DNA of 64,000 bases, taken from positions 420,438-484,437 of the forward strand of contig JBGMEA010000012.1 in NCBI GenBank assembly GCA_041447245.1, given 5' to 3'. The DNA comes from JBGMEA01 sp041447245. GTDB taxonomy: Bacteria > Bacillota > Clostridia > Eubacteriales > Anaerofustaceae. Position 1 is the stretch's first letter. Each line of letters opens with the position of its first letter. Below are positions 8,972 through 17,329 of this stretch, piece by piece. The translations under genes and the position numbers were made by a program. The notes under the pieces are model-generated. The model was not told where the DNA came from and searched no databases. It saw nothing but the letters and a program-made list of their open reading frames with translations.

Positions 8972-10372
8972 ATGACTATGGAAAAACCAAAAGTCAATCA
9001 AAAAATTGTTACGATCTTTGGGTTGTCGGAGCTGGCTGCGATTTTGATCGCGAACCTGAGCACGCAGTATTTTTCATTTTATATTACGGACATTCTGCTG
9101 TATTCTCCGGTTGTAATGGGTACGGTTCTTATTTTTACGAGAACATTTGATATTGCTACCATTCTGATATCAGGGGTGGTGGAAGAAAAAATGAATCCCA
9201 AATGGGGAAAGTATCGTTCATGGCTGCTGATGATGATTCCGATTGCCGCAGTTGTCGGAATTGTGCAGTATGCCAACATCGGCGGTGCAGGAAAGCTGAT
9301 CGTGGCTTCGGTCTGTTATGTCCTGTTTTTCGGATTCTTCAATTTCGGACGGACTGCACAGCTTGCATTGCTGAACTCTATCGGGTCCACTCCGGAAGAC
9401 CGAGCCATGCTTTCGGCCAGAAAAGGGCAGTTTGCATCATTGGCGGGCATCATTTTCAATGCGACTTTTTTGCCTTTGGCTCTGTTTTTTTCGGGGGCCG
9501 CAACAAAAACGGACATTAAACCTTTGGGTTTTCTGCTTACCGTGGTGGTGTTCCAGGCCGTTTATTTGATTCCGCAAATGATTTTATTCAAAGCGTCCAA
9601 ACCATATGATATGCCTGTGACGGATGCGCAGGCAAAGCAACAGCTGCACCGTCAAAAACTTTCGGGTAAAGAAATGCTGGAGCAGGTGTTTAAAAATCCT
9701 CCGTTATTGCTGTTGCTGCTTGCGGAAATCTGCAAAACCGTGGTCAACACTCTGGTATTGAGTATGGCGGTCTATTATTTCAAAGTCGTTGCTCAGGATT
9801 TGACGCTCAGCACTATTTTTACGACGGCAATCAGCGTGACCGGTTTTGTCGGAACCATTTTTATCGGACAGTTTGTCATGAAAAAAGTCGGAAAAAAATA
9901 TACTTATGTGATGGGATTCGGACTGCCGATCATCGCGATGATTATTGCGCGTTTGGTTGCGGCCAATAATTCTCTGCTGTTTATCTGCATCATGTGCGTG
10001 GCATGGTTTTTCTTCCTTGGCATTTCGATTCCCGGACCCGCCATGTTCGGAGACTGTGTGGAATACGGCAAATATAAAATCGGGAAGGAAGGGCGTGCAT
10101 TTGTCATGAGCCTTTATACGCTTCCGATCAAAATCGGCGTGCTGATCGCAGGAGGGGTTTCCGGTTATCTGCTCGGAGCCATCGGCTATTCCGCGAGTGC
10201 AACCATTACTCCGCAGCTTCAATCCGGATTATTTAATCTGGTCACTTTTGCCCCTGCGGCATTTCTTGCAGTCGGGCTGATCTGCGCGCTGTGCTATCCG
10301 CTTACGGAAAAGCGAACAAAAGAAATTATGCAACTGAATCAATCGGCAAAAACGCAAACAGCCGATCGGTAA
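8972..10372 (+). CDS. GPH-type MFS symporter (locus 1)
   Basis: A 466-residue transporter with about twelve hydrophobic helices, of the glycoside-pentoside-hexuronide:cation symporter branch of the MFS. Family marks are GKYRSWLL in the first cytoplasmic loop and LSARKGQFASLAG after helix 4. Start at the ATG six bases after aaaggag. It is the first gene of the locus 1 operon, followed by a UroD-fold methyltransferase, so its cargo is probably a small methylated or glycosylated compound, not necessarily a sugar. A second GPH protein at 42345 sits with another UroD-fold gene. Confidence 0.88.
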   Translation: MTMEKPKVNQKIVTIFGLSELAAILIANLSTQYFSFYITDILLYSPVVMGTVLIFTRTFDIATILISGVVEEKMNPKWGKYRSWLLMMIPIAAVVGIVQYANIGGAGKLIVASVCYVLFFGFFNFGRTAQLALLNSIGSTPEDRAMLSARKGQFASLAGIIFNATFLPLALFFSGAATKTDIKPLGFLLTVVVFQAVYLIPQMILFKASKPYDMPVTDAQAKQQLHRQKLSGKEMLEQVFKNPPLLLLLLAEICKTVVNTLVLSMAVYYFKVVAQDLTLSTIFTTAISVTGFVGTIFIGQFVMKKVGKKYTYVMGFGLPIIAMIIARLVAANNSLLFICIMCVAWFFFLGISIPGPAMFGDCVEYGKYKIGKEGRAFVMSLYTLPIKIGVLIAGGVSGYLLGAIGYSASATITPQLQSGLFNLVTFAPAAFLAVGLICALCYPLTEKRTKEIMQLNQSAKTQTADR

Positions 10373-10461
10373 AAATATCAATCAAATACCACGTGTGCAC
10401 CGACACTGCATGATTTTCAATGATGACATTTGCATGAGCTGCATGATAAGGAGGCAAGTTT

Positions 10462-11649
10462 ATGACAGAAATGACACAACTCAAACAGGAAAGAAAGGAA
10501 ACCCTTGATCAGATTTACAGCGGACAGATTCCGAAGCGCATTCCGATTTTTCTGTCCGTTACCTTTGAAGCGATGGTGCCGTATGCGATTCGGCATGGGA
10601 TATTGCCGTCCGACACCAATCTGAGAAACAGTTACTGGCAACCGGAAACATGGTATGACATTTTTGATTTTATGAATCGGGAGTTTTATTCCGATCAGCC
10701 GCTCGGCCCTGGCGCGATCCGTTTGCCTATTCTGTATCAGATACTGGACGCAAAATGCATCCATATGGGGACGACCGGTGTGATGCAGCATCCGGAAGTG
10801 CATTCTCTCGAAGTGGAAGAATATGATGAATTCGTCAAAGATCCGTTTTTGTTTATGTCGGAAGTGCTGATGCCGAGACTTTATCGGGCATTGGATACCA
10901 CTCCCGCACGTCGGGCAATGGTGCTTTCTCAAGCCGTAAAAGCAAATTATGATGCGTTTGCCATGATCGGCGGAATGATGGGGAAAATCGGCGAAACATA
11001 CGGATTCCCTCCCGCGCATATCGGCAGATCGACCGCCCCGTTTGATTATCTTGCAGATTTTCTGCGATCGTTTACGAATATCTCTTCGGATATCCGAAGG
11101 TACCCGGAAAAAGTATTGGCTGCCTGCGATGCGCTGGTTCCGCTGATGGTGCGCGAAGGGCTCGGACCGGATCCTTCCGTGCTGCCCGAAGACTATCATG
11201 TCTCCATTCCTTTGCATATGGGGAGTTTTCTGAACCGCAAACATTTTGAACAATTCTGGTGGCCGTCATTCAAACAGGTGATGGATCAGCTTGTGGCTCC
11301 CGGATGTTTTGTTGATCTGTTCGTGGAAGACAACTGGATGCGTCATATGGATTTTATGAAAACGCTGAACGGCTGCGTGACAATGCAGTTTGAATACGGA
11401 GATCCGAAGCTTGTCAAAGAAAAACTTGCTGATACCAAGCATGTGATAACCGGATTTTTCCCGATCGGAACTCTGCAGTACGGAACCAAGCAGCAGGTGA
11501 AGGATAAGGCGAAAGAGCTGATTGATATTCTTGCTCCGGGCGGAGGGTATATTTTCGGATTTGACAAAGGACTGTTTTCCCTGGCGGACCCGATTGCGGA
11601 AAATCTGCATACACTGATCGATTTTGTGAGAGAATACGGCGTTTACTGA
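10462..11649 (+). CDS. UroD-superfamily methyltransferase 1
   Basis: A 395-residue TIM-barrel protein of the uroporphyrinogen decarboxylase superfamily. The setting (transporter, no heme genes) points to the corrinoid methyltransferase branch (MtaA/MtbA/CmuA-like) rather than heme synthesis. Visible family elements are GQIPKRIPI, TGVMQHPEV, FTNISSDIRRYPEK, and the C-terminal GTKQQVKDKAKELI and PGGGYIFG. Where MtaA-type enzymes carry the zinc motif HxC, this protein has E289-D290-N291-W292, so the metal site differs. It ends at EYGVY and is followed after ten bases by the microprotein, whose ribosome site touches its stop codon. Confidence 0.88.
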   Translation: MTEMTQLKQERKETLDQIYSGQIPKRIPIFLSVTFEAMVPYAIRHGILPSDTNLRNSYWQPETWYDIFDFMNREFYSDQPLGPGAIRLPILYQILDAKCIHMGTTGVMQHPEVHSLEVEEYDEFVKDPFLFMSEVLMPRLYRALDTTPARRAMVLSQAVKANYDAFAMIGGMMGKIGETYGFPPAHIGRSTAPFDYLADFLRSFTNISSDIRRYPEKVLAACDALVPLMVREGLGPDPSVLPEDYHVSIPLHMGSFLNRKHFEQFWWPSFKQVMDQLVAPGCFVDLFVEDNWMRHMDFMKTLNGCVTMQFEYGDPKLVKEKLADTKHVITGFFPIGTLQYGTKQQVKDKAKELIDILAPGGGYIFGFDKGLFSLADPIAENLHTLIDFVREYGVY

Positions 11650-11659
11650 GGAGGAAAAA

Positions 11660-11800
11660 ATGGAATTTCAATCGAAAAATTATGTGACATGGGATCAGTA
11701 TGCACAAATGCATCCCGAAATCGGGGATATTGAGGCGGCTAAAAAAATTCAGAGTTATGAAGATCAAATCTTTTCTTTGGTGATTCGCCTGTTTCGCTAA
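11660..11800 (+). CDS. UroD-associated microprotein 1 (46 aa)
   Basis: A small gene with the Shine-Dalgarno sequence gaggagg overlapping the stop region of the methyltransferase. The protein has a polar N-terminal half (NYVTWDQYAQMHPEI) and ends in an amphipathic or hydrophobic helix, EDQIFSLVIRLFR. It aligns with the C-terminal extension of the protein at 19662 (KYIFDWEAFQAEFPLT, then EKEIFTFVMNLLI) and with the small proteins at 42171 and 48588. Recurrence next to four UroD-fold genes and fusion in one case make it a real gene and a probable subunit. No named family is recognised. Confidence 0.85.
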   Translation: MEFQSKNYVTWDQYAQMHPEIGDIEAAKKIQSYEDQIFSLVIRLFR

Positions 11801-11847
11801 TCCGAACGGCGGGTCAGTAATGTCCGCAGCATGATCCTGACAGAAAT

Positions 11848-11890
11848 CATTCCGATATTGCCATGAATTTTACGCGGCAATATCGGAATG
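11848..11890. repeat. Long perfect hairpin between microprotein and permease
   Basis: Perfect 15-base stem cattccgatattgcc / ggcaatatcggaatg with a 13-base loop. No T-run follows on either strand, so it is not a standard terminator; it could be an mRNA processing or stabilising hairpin, or an operator. Confidence 0.75.
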
Positions 11891-11968
11891 AGAAAAAATG
11901 ACCGCTTTGTTTTGTTTTGCGTTTTCGCAATGCAGGGACTGAAAGAAAAAACAAACGGAGTAGAAAAA

Positions 11969-13240
11969 ATGAATACGGCATTAATCAGTCTGATTATTAT
12001 GGGGGTGTGTATTATATTTTTTGTGACGGATGTTTTCCCGAGTGCCACAATTGCCCTGCTTGGCTGCGTCGCGATGGTGGTGTTCGGGGTATGCGGCATC
12101 GACGTTGCATTTTCGGGGTTCGTTCACAGTATCACTATTTTGGTATTCAGCATGTTTATTATCAGCAGCGCAATTTTATCTTCCGGTGCGGCGAAACTGA
12201 TCGGAGCGTTTGTTTTGCGGTTTGCAAAGAACAGCGAGCGCATGGTTGTTCTGATTGTGACAACGCTGAGTGCCCTTCTTTCGGCCGCTATCGGAAACGG
12301 CGCTGCCGTTCCGATGATGCTGACAATCTGCTACGGGATTGTCGCAGCCGAAAAAAAATATCGTTTGATGAATTTGGCGATTCCCGTTGCGTTCGGAGGA
12401 ATTTTCGGAGGAGCCTGCACTTTGGTGGGGTCTGCTCCTCAATTGTCCGCTTCCGGAATTTTGCAACAGATTACGGGAACAGGCCTTGGGATGTTTACCA
12501 TTTCGAAAATCGGTGTGCCGATTGCTGTTTTGGGAATTTTATATGTAACACTGATCGGCTATCCGATCGGGAAACGGATATGGAGCAATCGGGAAGAACC
12601 GGAAATTTCAGGAATCGGTGCCTGTGCGCATCAGCAAGTGAATAAACGAAAACTGTATACCGCACTGGCAATTTTTGCATTGCTGATTATATTATTTGTC
12701 GTCCAGTTATTTGATGTGGCAGTGTCGGCAGCCATCTGCGCGCTGTTATGTATTCTGACCGGAACCATTTCGCAAAAAGATGCATTCTCCGATATGAAAT
12801 GGGATATCGTAATTTGGCTGGCGAGTGTCATGGGTCTGGCAAAAGCATTGACCGTGAGCGGCGCCACGGATCTGATTGCGGATTCAGTGCTCGGGGTTCT
12901 GGCTCGGAATGCCTCCCCGTTCATTTTCTTTGCCGCAATGACACTGCTTGCCATGATTATCAGCAATTTCATTGCGAACACCACAACCGTGATTATTCTT
13001 CTGCCGATTTCAATTCCGCTTGCGGCAGCCGTCGGGCTTTCTCCCATGGCATTGGCAATGGGGATTACCATGGGTGCAAGCCTGACTTTTGCGACACCGC
13101 TGGCGAACGGGTTTATCGGTATGACTCTAAGTGCGGGATATCGGTTTCGTGATTATGTCAGATACGGCGTGCTCCCGAGTTTGCTGACGTATGTTGCGCT
13201 GATCGGAGTCACCCCGCTGCTATTCCCTCTTGCGGGTTAA
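11969..13240 (+). CDS. SLC13/DASS-type permease
   Basis: A 423-residue protein with about eleven hydrophobic segments of the ion-transporter superfamily that includes citrate, dicarboxylate and arsenite permeases. The paired re-entrant patterns GNGAAVPMMLTICYGI and SNFIANTTTVIILLPISIPL, each with the SNT-like motif, are typical. I start at the ATG after acggag; the frame is open 27 codons upstream through the hairpin but without a good ribosome site. It is the last gene of locus 1 and probably moves an organic acid, either a product or a co-substrate. Confidence 0.85.
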   Translation: MNTALISLIIMGVCIIFFVTDVFPSATIALLGCVAMVVFGVCGIDVAFSGFVHSITILVFSMFIISSAILSSGAAKLIGAFVLRFAKNSERMVVLIVTTLSALLSAAIGNGAAVPMMLTICYGIVAAEKKYRLMNLAIPVAFGGIFGGACTLVGSAPQLSASGILQQITGTGLGMFTISKIGVPIAVLGILYVTLIGYPIGKRIWSNREEPEISGIGACAHQQVNKRKLYTALAIFALLIILFVVQLFDVAVSAAICALLCILTGTISQKDAFSDMKWDIVIWLASVMGLAKALTVSGATDLIADSVLGVLARNASPFIFFAAMTLLAMIISNFIANTTTVIILLPISIPLAAAVGLSPMALAMGITMGASLTFATPLANGFIGMTLSAGYRFRDYVRYGVLPSLLTYVALIGVTPLLFPLAG

Positions 13241-13398
13241 TCGGCGGATTATTCGGGAATGAAAAGAAACGGATTGTTCCGTTTCGTCGGAATCGGCCTG
13301 CAGATTAAATTCTTATGAGAATATCGATTCCATGGTATAATATCTCCTGTCGGAGCGGAGGTGCGAAATATACTGCGTCTTAGCCCACAGGGAAGTGT

Positions 13399-14073
13399 AT
13401 GAGAATCAGAACAGAGTCGATTACATGCCCGCAGTGCGGAGCATGCCAGAAACTGGATATTTATGAAACCGTGAACATAGCGGTTGATCCAAGCATGAGG
13501 GATCGGGTTGCGAGCGGAGAACTGTTTCGCGGCCGATGTGAAACGTGCGGGTGCGAAATACCGCTGAGTTATGACTGCGTTTATAAGGATATCGCACATC
13601 GTTTTATGATCTATCTGATTCCGCCGCAGACGCCGAATGCAATTGAGCTCATCGAGTCCGCGCAGAAACAATGCGAGGAATTATTGGGAAAACTCAGAGA
13701 AACGTTCTGCCTGCGGATCGTATCTTCCGTTACCGAGCTGCAGGAAAAACGAGTTCAATTCGAGCAGGGGCTCGATGATCGAATCACAGAACTATATAAA
13801 ACGATTTTATTGCGCGGTCTGTTGAAAGAGCAACCCGAATATCGATTGAAACAGGCGCTGCTGACGGGGACAGACGGCAAGAAACGGTTTTTCTTTACGG
13901 ATGCGGACGGAAATCGTTTGTCGGTAGGGTTTGATGAAGGAATGTACCGAAGTTTGGAAGAGATGTTTCTCGACAAAATCGCTCCGTTCCACGACAATTA
14001 TTTTTCGGTCGTCAATCTGGCATGGGCACATCGGTTTTTGGATGCGCTTAATCGGGAAGGCGGAGAATATTAA
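13399..14073 (+). CDS. CpXC-domain protein
   Basis: A 224-residue protein. The N-terminal 75 residues form a zinc-binding CpXC domain: CPQC at the start and CETCGC later, with the conserved YDCVYKDIAHRFMIYLIP strand pattern. The rest is mostly alpha-helical with no known domain. The family occurs widely in Bacillota without assigned function. It is monocistronic with a terminator directly after the stop. Confidence 0.8.
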   Translation: MRIRTESITCPQCGACQKLDIYETVNIAVDPSMRDRVASGELFRGRCETCGCEIPLSYDCVYKDIAHRFMIYLIPPQTPNAIELIESAQKQCEELLGKLRETFCLRIVSSVTELQEKRVQFEQGLDDRITELYKTILLRGLLKEQPEYRLKQALLTGTDGKKRFFFTDADGNRLSVGFDEGMYRSLEEMFLDKIAPFHDNYFSVVNLAWAHRFLDALNREGGEY

Positions 14074-14077
14074 AAAA

Positions 14078-14113
14078 GGGCTGCAGCAAAATGAAAGATT
14101 GCTGCAGCCCTTT
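14078..14113 (+). terminator. Terminator of the CpXC gene
   Basis: Eleven-base stem gggctgcagca / tgctgcagccc with a short T-run, five bases after the stop. Confidence 0.8.
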
Positions 14114-14123
14114 GCGGAATATA

Positions 14124-14300
14124 GGAACGCATACAATGCGTTGCGTACCAAATGATCATTCGTTGATTGTTTGGATTTGAAATCCGTGATGCATTCCCAT
14201 TTTTTGCAATGTAGGGAACGCGTATCACGCGTTCCGTTGGATACGTTTCGTGAAATGCGGGGTTGTTTGTTTTTTGATTTCGATGCGTATGTTGGCATAG
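14124..14300. repeat. Dispersed palindromic repeat cluster, copy 1
   Basis: Two palindromes of a family seen elsewhere in the window: ggaacgcatacaatgcgttg at 14124 (B type) and tgtagggaacgcgtatcacg... at 14210-14236 (A type). The following 70 bases, to about 14300, resemble 59629-59702 closely, including gtttgttttttgatttc. The 14116-14350 stretch holds no gene. Confidence 0.8.
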
Positions 14301-14350
14301 ATCGTGTGGTAAGCGATCCTGTTTTGTGATTTTTTGTTCGGATTGTCGGA

Positions 14351-15406
14351 TCAATAGAGATCCCGTCTGCGATACAGCGTTCCCCGCCCTCCGCCTATTT
14401 TTTCGATGTACTGTTCTTTCATCAGATCTCCCAGTGTTTTCTCCACCATTGTCATGCTGATGTCGGGGCATTGACGCATGATATCGGCTTTGGAAACAGA
14501 ATGCTCCGTGGCATTGATCACATTTCGGATCCGCTCCGTTTTCGTTTGAATTTTATCCCGTTTAAAGCTGACCCTGGCGTCAAACTCACGGTACATCTGC
14601 AATACTGCGCCGAGGAAATAATGGACAAACGGCAGGTCATCCTGTTCGCCGCTCAGCCATCCGTTTCCGCTAAGGCGAATGGATTCGAAATACGCTTCGT
14701 CTGTGTCTTCTATGATGCGATCCAGGCTGATGTATTTGCAGGCGAAACAGCTTCGGCGCAACAGCTGGAGCATGAGAATCAATCTCGCTATTTTTCCGTT
14801 TTCATGAGGAAACGGGCGGATGCAGAGAAAATCAAGGTGATAAAAAGCCATCAGAAGCAGCGGATCATATCGGTCTTCTTCCATGGCGGATTCATATTCT
14901 TCGCAGAGTGCACCGATCAGTTCCGGAACGTCGGAGGCTTTTAGCGTAGGAACAATATAATTTTGGATCTTTCGTCTGCCGGGGCGCTTGCGTATCGTGT
15001 CTTCCGTTCTCCAGACTCCTGCCTGAATTTCGAAAACATATGCCTGCATGTCTCCATAGAGCTGCAGTATGAAATCGGGAGTAAGCTGCATATACAGTGA
15101 ATAGTCGTAAACCATGCCGAGTGCTTCTCCATAGCCGAGGATCTCCCGCTCCGCACGATCCCGCGGCTCGATTTGATGTGCCATCAGCCCCTTAAGTCTG
15201 GCCGCTGTTGTTTCATATCCCTGCAGGCGTACCGAAGATGCTGTACTTTCCTTTTTTGCGACATCAGTCAAACCGATCAACACATCCGGTTTGTCTGTTT
15301 CTATGCAACGGAGTTTCCCGGACAGCTCGTGAATTTCGCAGAGCAGTTTTACCGTTTGTGCGTCCAATACGGACGCGGCACGTTTCGAATAATCGAACGA
15401 ATGCAT
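14351..15406 (-). CDS. Fic-family protein with degenerate active site
   Basis: A 351-residue Fic-domain protein with a winged-helix-like C-terminus (residues about 290-350). Fic enzymes usually transfer AMP using HPFxDGNGRxxR; here residues 197-208 read RPFPHENGKIAR, so the catalytic His is Arg and the phosphate-loop residues are changed. The N-terminal inhibitory helix, usually SxxxEG, reads SSVRLQG. I start at the ATG after gggagggg. Either it has lost AMPylation and acts as a regulator through its winged helix, or it performs another reaction. It is a single gene between repeats and the PucR gene. Confidence 0.82.
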   Translation of the reverse strand: MHSFDYSKRAASVLDAQTVKLLCEIHELSGKLRCIETDKPDVLIGLTDVAKKESTASSVRLQGYETTAARLKGLMAHQIEPRDRAEREILGYGEALGMVYDYSLYMQLTPDFILQLYGDMQAYVFEIQAGVWRTEDTIRKRPGRRKIQNYIVPTLKASDVPELIGALCEEYESAMEEDRYDPLLLMAFYHLDFLCIRPFPHENGKIARLILMLQLLRRSCFACKYISLDRIIEDTDEAYFESIRLSGNGWLSGEQDDLPFVHYFLGAVLQMYREFDARVSFKRDKIQTKTERIRNVINATEHSVSKADIMRQCPDISMTMVEKTLGDLMKEQYIEKIGGGRGTLYRRRDLY

Positions 15407-15484
15407 AGCCCCTCCCGACATAAAATTACTATATGCACAATGATATCATAATGGTATGCAGAAAACAATAAATTTCAGATGATT

Positions 15485-15556
15485 GTTACAGTGTAACTTT
15501 ATTGCGGGCGGATGATAGGGCTTATGATTGCATCTCGGTTATGACGGGGATATAAT
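15485..15556 (+). promoter_or_regulatory. Promoter and palindrome upstream of PucR gene
   Basis: TTGCAT at 15528, 17-base spacer, TATAAT at 15551. A 13-base palindrome gttaca-g-tgtaac lies at 15485-15497 and could bind PucR or a regulator of the divergent Fic gene. Confidence 0.6.
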
Positions 15557-15593
15557 GAATAATAAATGATTTTAGAAATCGGAGCATGCACGA

Positions 15594-17144
15594 ATGAATC
15601 TGAATATGGAAATCATCGCCGAAGAATTACATGAGAATTATCATCTTTATCCGTTGGATCGTACGATCGATAGAACAGAATTGATCAGCGCGCGTATTTT
15701 GGGGAGGGAAAGCATGCCAAGCGATTCTCATTTATATATTGCTGATATACAGACATTGGAACAGTATCCTTACCGAAATATGCTGACTCATGTGATCTCG
15801 TGCGAAGATTGCCGGGAATTTCTGCAATCCGATTGCAATTTTCTTCAAATCGATAGTAAAACAGACGCAGTTGCGCTTCTCTCAAGGGTGCAAGACATTT
15901 TTGACCGTTACCGCATCTTTGAGGATCAGGTGAAAGATTGCGGGATGGCGTATGAAAATCTAACGGTGTTACTCAACCAGTTCTCAGCATTTCTGGGCAA
16001 TCCGATTGCGTTATTTGACGCGTCTCTGTATCTGTTTCTGAAAAGCGAACTGTATACCGATACACTCAGCGGTGTTTGGGAACATTCGCTGCAAGAAGGT
16101 GCGATGGAAGGATCTGTTCGCAGAATCATCTGCAATCCGGATGCCTTAAAGCGAATGGATTCCGAAAATATGCCGTATTTGATTTGCCCGAAAAACGAAC
16201 AGGAGGCACTTGTCTGTCGGGTGAAAATCAACGAAAAGTCAGTATTCACTGCCGTACTGATCGCAGCGAACCGCTCGATCGGAGAGGCGGACAAATGGGT
16301 GATGCGGTATTTTACGGATGTGGTATCGATTTTGCTGCACCGAAAAGTGTTCATGAAATTAACGGACAATTCGGTGTTGGAACGTCACCTGAACAGAATG
16401 TGCAGAGGAATTTCCGTGAGCAAAGCATTATTGCGAAGTGACCTGAAAAAATACGGCTGGGAAGACAGCGCGTATTATCTGTGTGTATTTCAGTCCGAAA
16501 ATATTCACGAGGAAGGGTTGGCGGAAGATGTGCTTCGGTTGCTGTTTCCCATGGCGCTGATTACGAGCAACGCGATGGAGAAGTATTCTCACGGAACCCT
16601 CAATGAGCAGATTATGATGCTGAAGGCGAGCGAAGAATTCGACTTGGATGCATTGCTCTCTCAAATGGAGGAGCTGGCAGACAAACACCGCCTGACATGC
16701 GGCGTCAGTTTGCGCTTTCACGATGCGTCGCTTAGCGGGATGTATTATCAAAATGTTTGCGAAGCGATGGAGTGGAACAAAGACGGCAGAGTGACGAATT
16801 ATTCCGAATTTCGGGAGGAACACCGAATCGGCATTCTTTCGCGAACGACGGATATCAGACGGTTTATTCACCCCGACGCTTTGAAATTGTATCTGGATGA
16901 TATCGAGAACGGCGGCGTTTTGCTGGAAAGTCTTTATCGTTATCTTTGCGAAGGGAAGAGCCTGACAAAAGCGTCAAAAGTATTGTCCATTCATCGCAAT
17001 ACGCTTGTGTACCGACTGGAGAACATCGAAAAAAAGAGTTCGTTCCGAACTGACGACGATACGGAATGCGACGCGATGAAAGATTCTTATCGAATCATTC
17101 GTTTTCTGGAAAAACAGAAGGAAAGCGATGTGCTGCATCGCTGA
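15594..17144 (+). CDS. PucR-family transcriptional regulator
   Basis: A 516-residue regulator. The C-terminal helix-turn-helix of the PucR/CdaR type is clear (GKSLTKASKVLSIHRNTLVY, followed by RLENIEKK). The N-terminal half has a PurC/PucR-like sensory region and a central GGDEF-like fold region without catalytic residues. The family activates catabolic operons in response to their substrate. It is followed by a terminator and then, in the same direction, the flavo-Fe-S reductase and UroD-fold protein 2, which are its probable targets. Confidence 0.85.
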   Translation: MNLNMEIIAEELHENYHLYPLDRTIDRTELISARILGRESMPSDSHLYIADIQTLEQYPYRNMLTHVISCEDCREFLQSDCNFLQIDSKTDAVALLSRVQDIFDRYRIFEDQVKDCGMAYENLTVLLNQFSAFLGNPIALFDASLYLFLKSELYTDTLSGVWEHSLQEGAMEGSVRRIICNPDALKRMDSENMPYLICPKNEQEALVCRVKINEKSVFTAVLIAANRSIGEADKWVMRYFTDVVSILLHRKVFMKLTDNSVLERHLNRMCRGISVSKALLRSDLKKYGWEDSAYYLCVFQSENIHEEGLAEDVLRLLFPMALITSNAMEKYSHGTLNEQIMMLKASEEFDLDALLSQMEELADKHRLTCGVSLRFHDASLSGMYYQNVCEAMEWNKDGRVTNYSEFREEHRIGILSRTTDIRRFIHPDALKLYLDDIENGGVLLESLYRYLCEGKSLTKASKVLSIHRNTLVYRLENIEKKSSFRTDDDTECDAMKDSYRIIRFLEKQKESDVLHR

Positions 17145-17164
17145 TAGCGAGCCGGTCTGTTTTG

Positions 17165-17198
17165 GCATGTTCCGAAGGAACATGCTTTTTTTGTTTTT
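17165..17198 (+). terminator. Terminator of PucR gene
   Basis: Stem gcatgttcc / ggaacatgc, three-base loop, followed by seven T residues. Confidence 0.9.
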
Positions 17199-17329
17199 TA
17201 CGGTCAATGCACAAAAATGTCCGCTCATTTTCGTATCGTCTGTACAGTGAAAAAAAAAATCGAAAACGATATACTTAATGATCAGAATCGTCATTTTGAC
17301 AAAATTTATTCAGACAGGAGTATCTTAAA

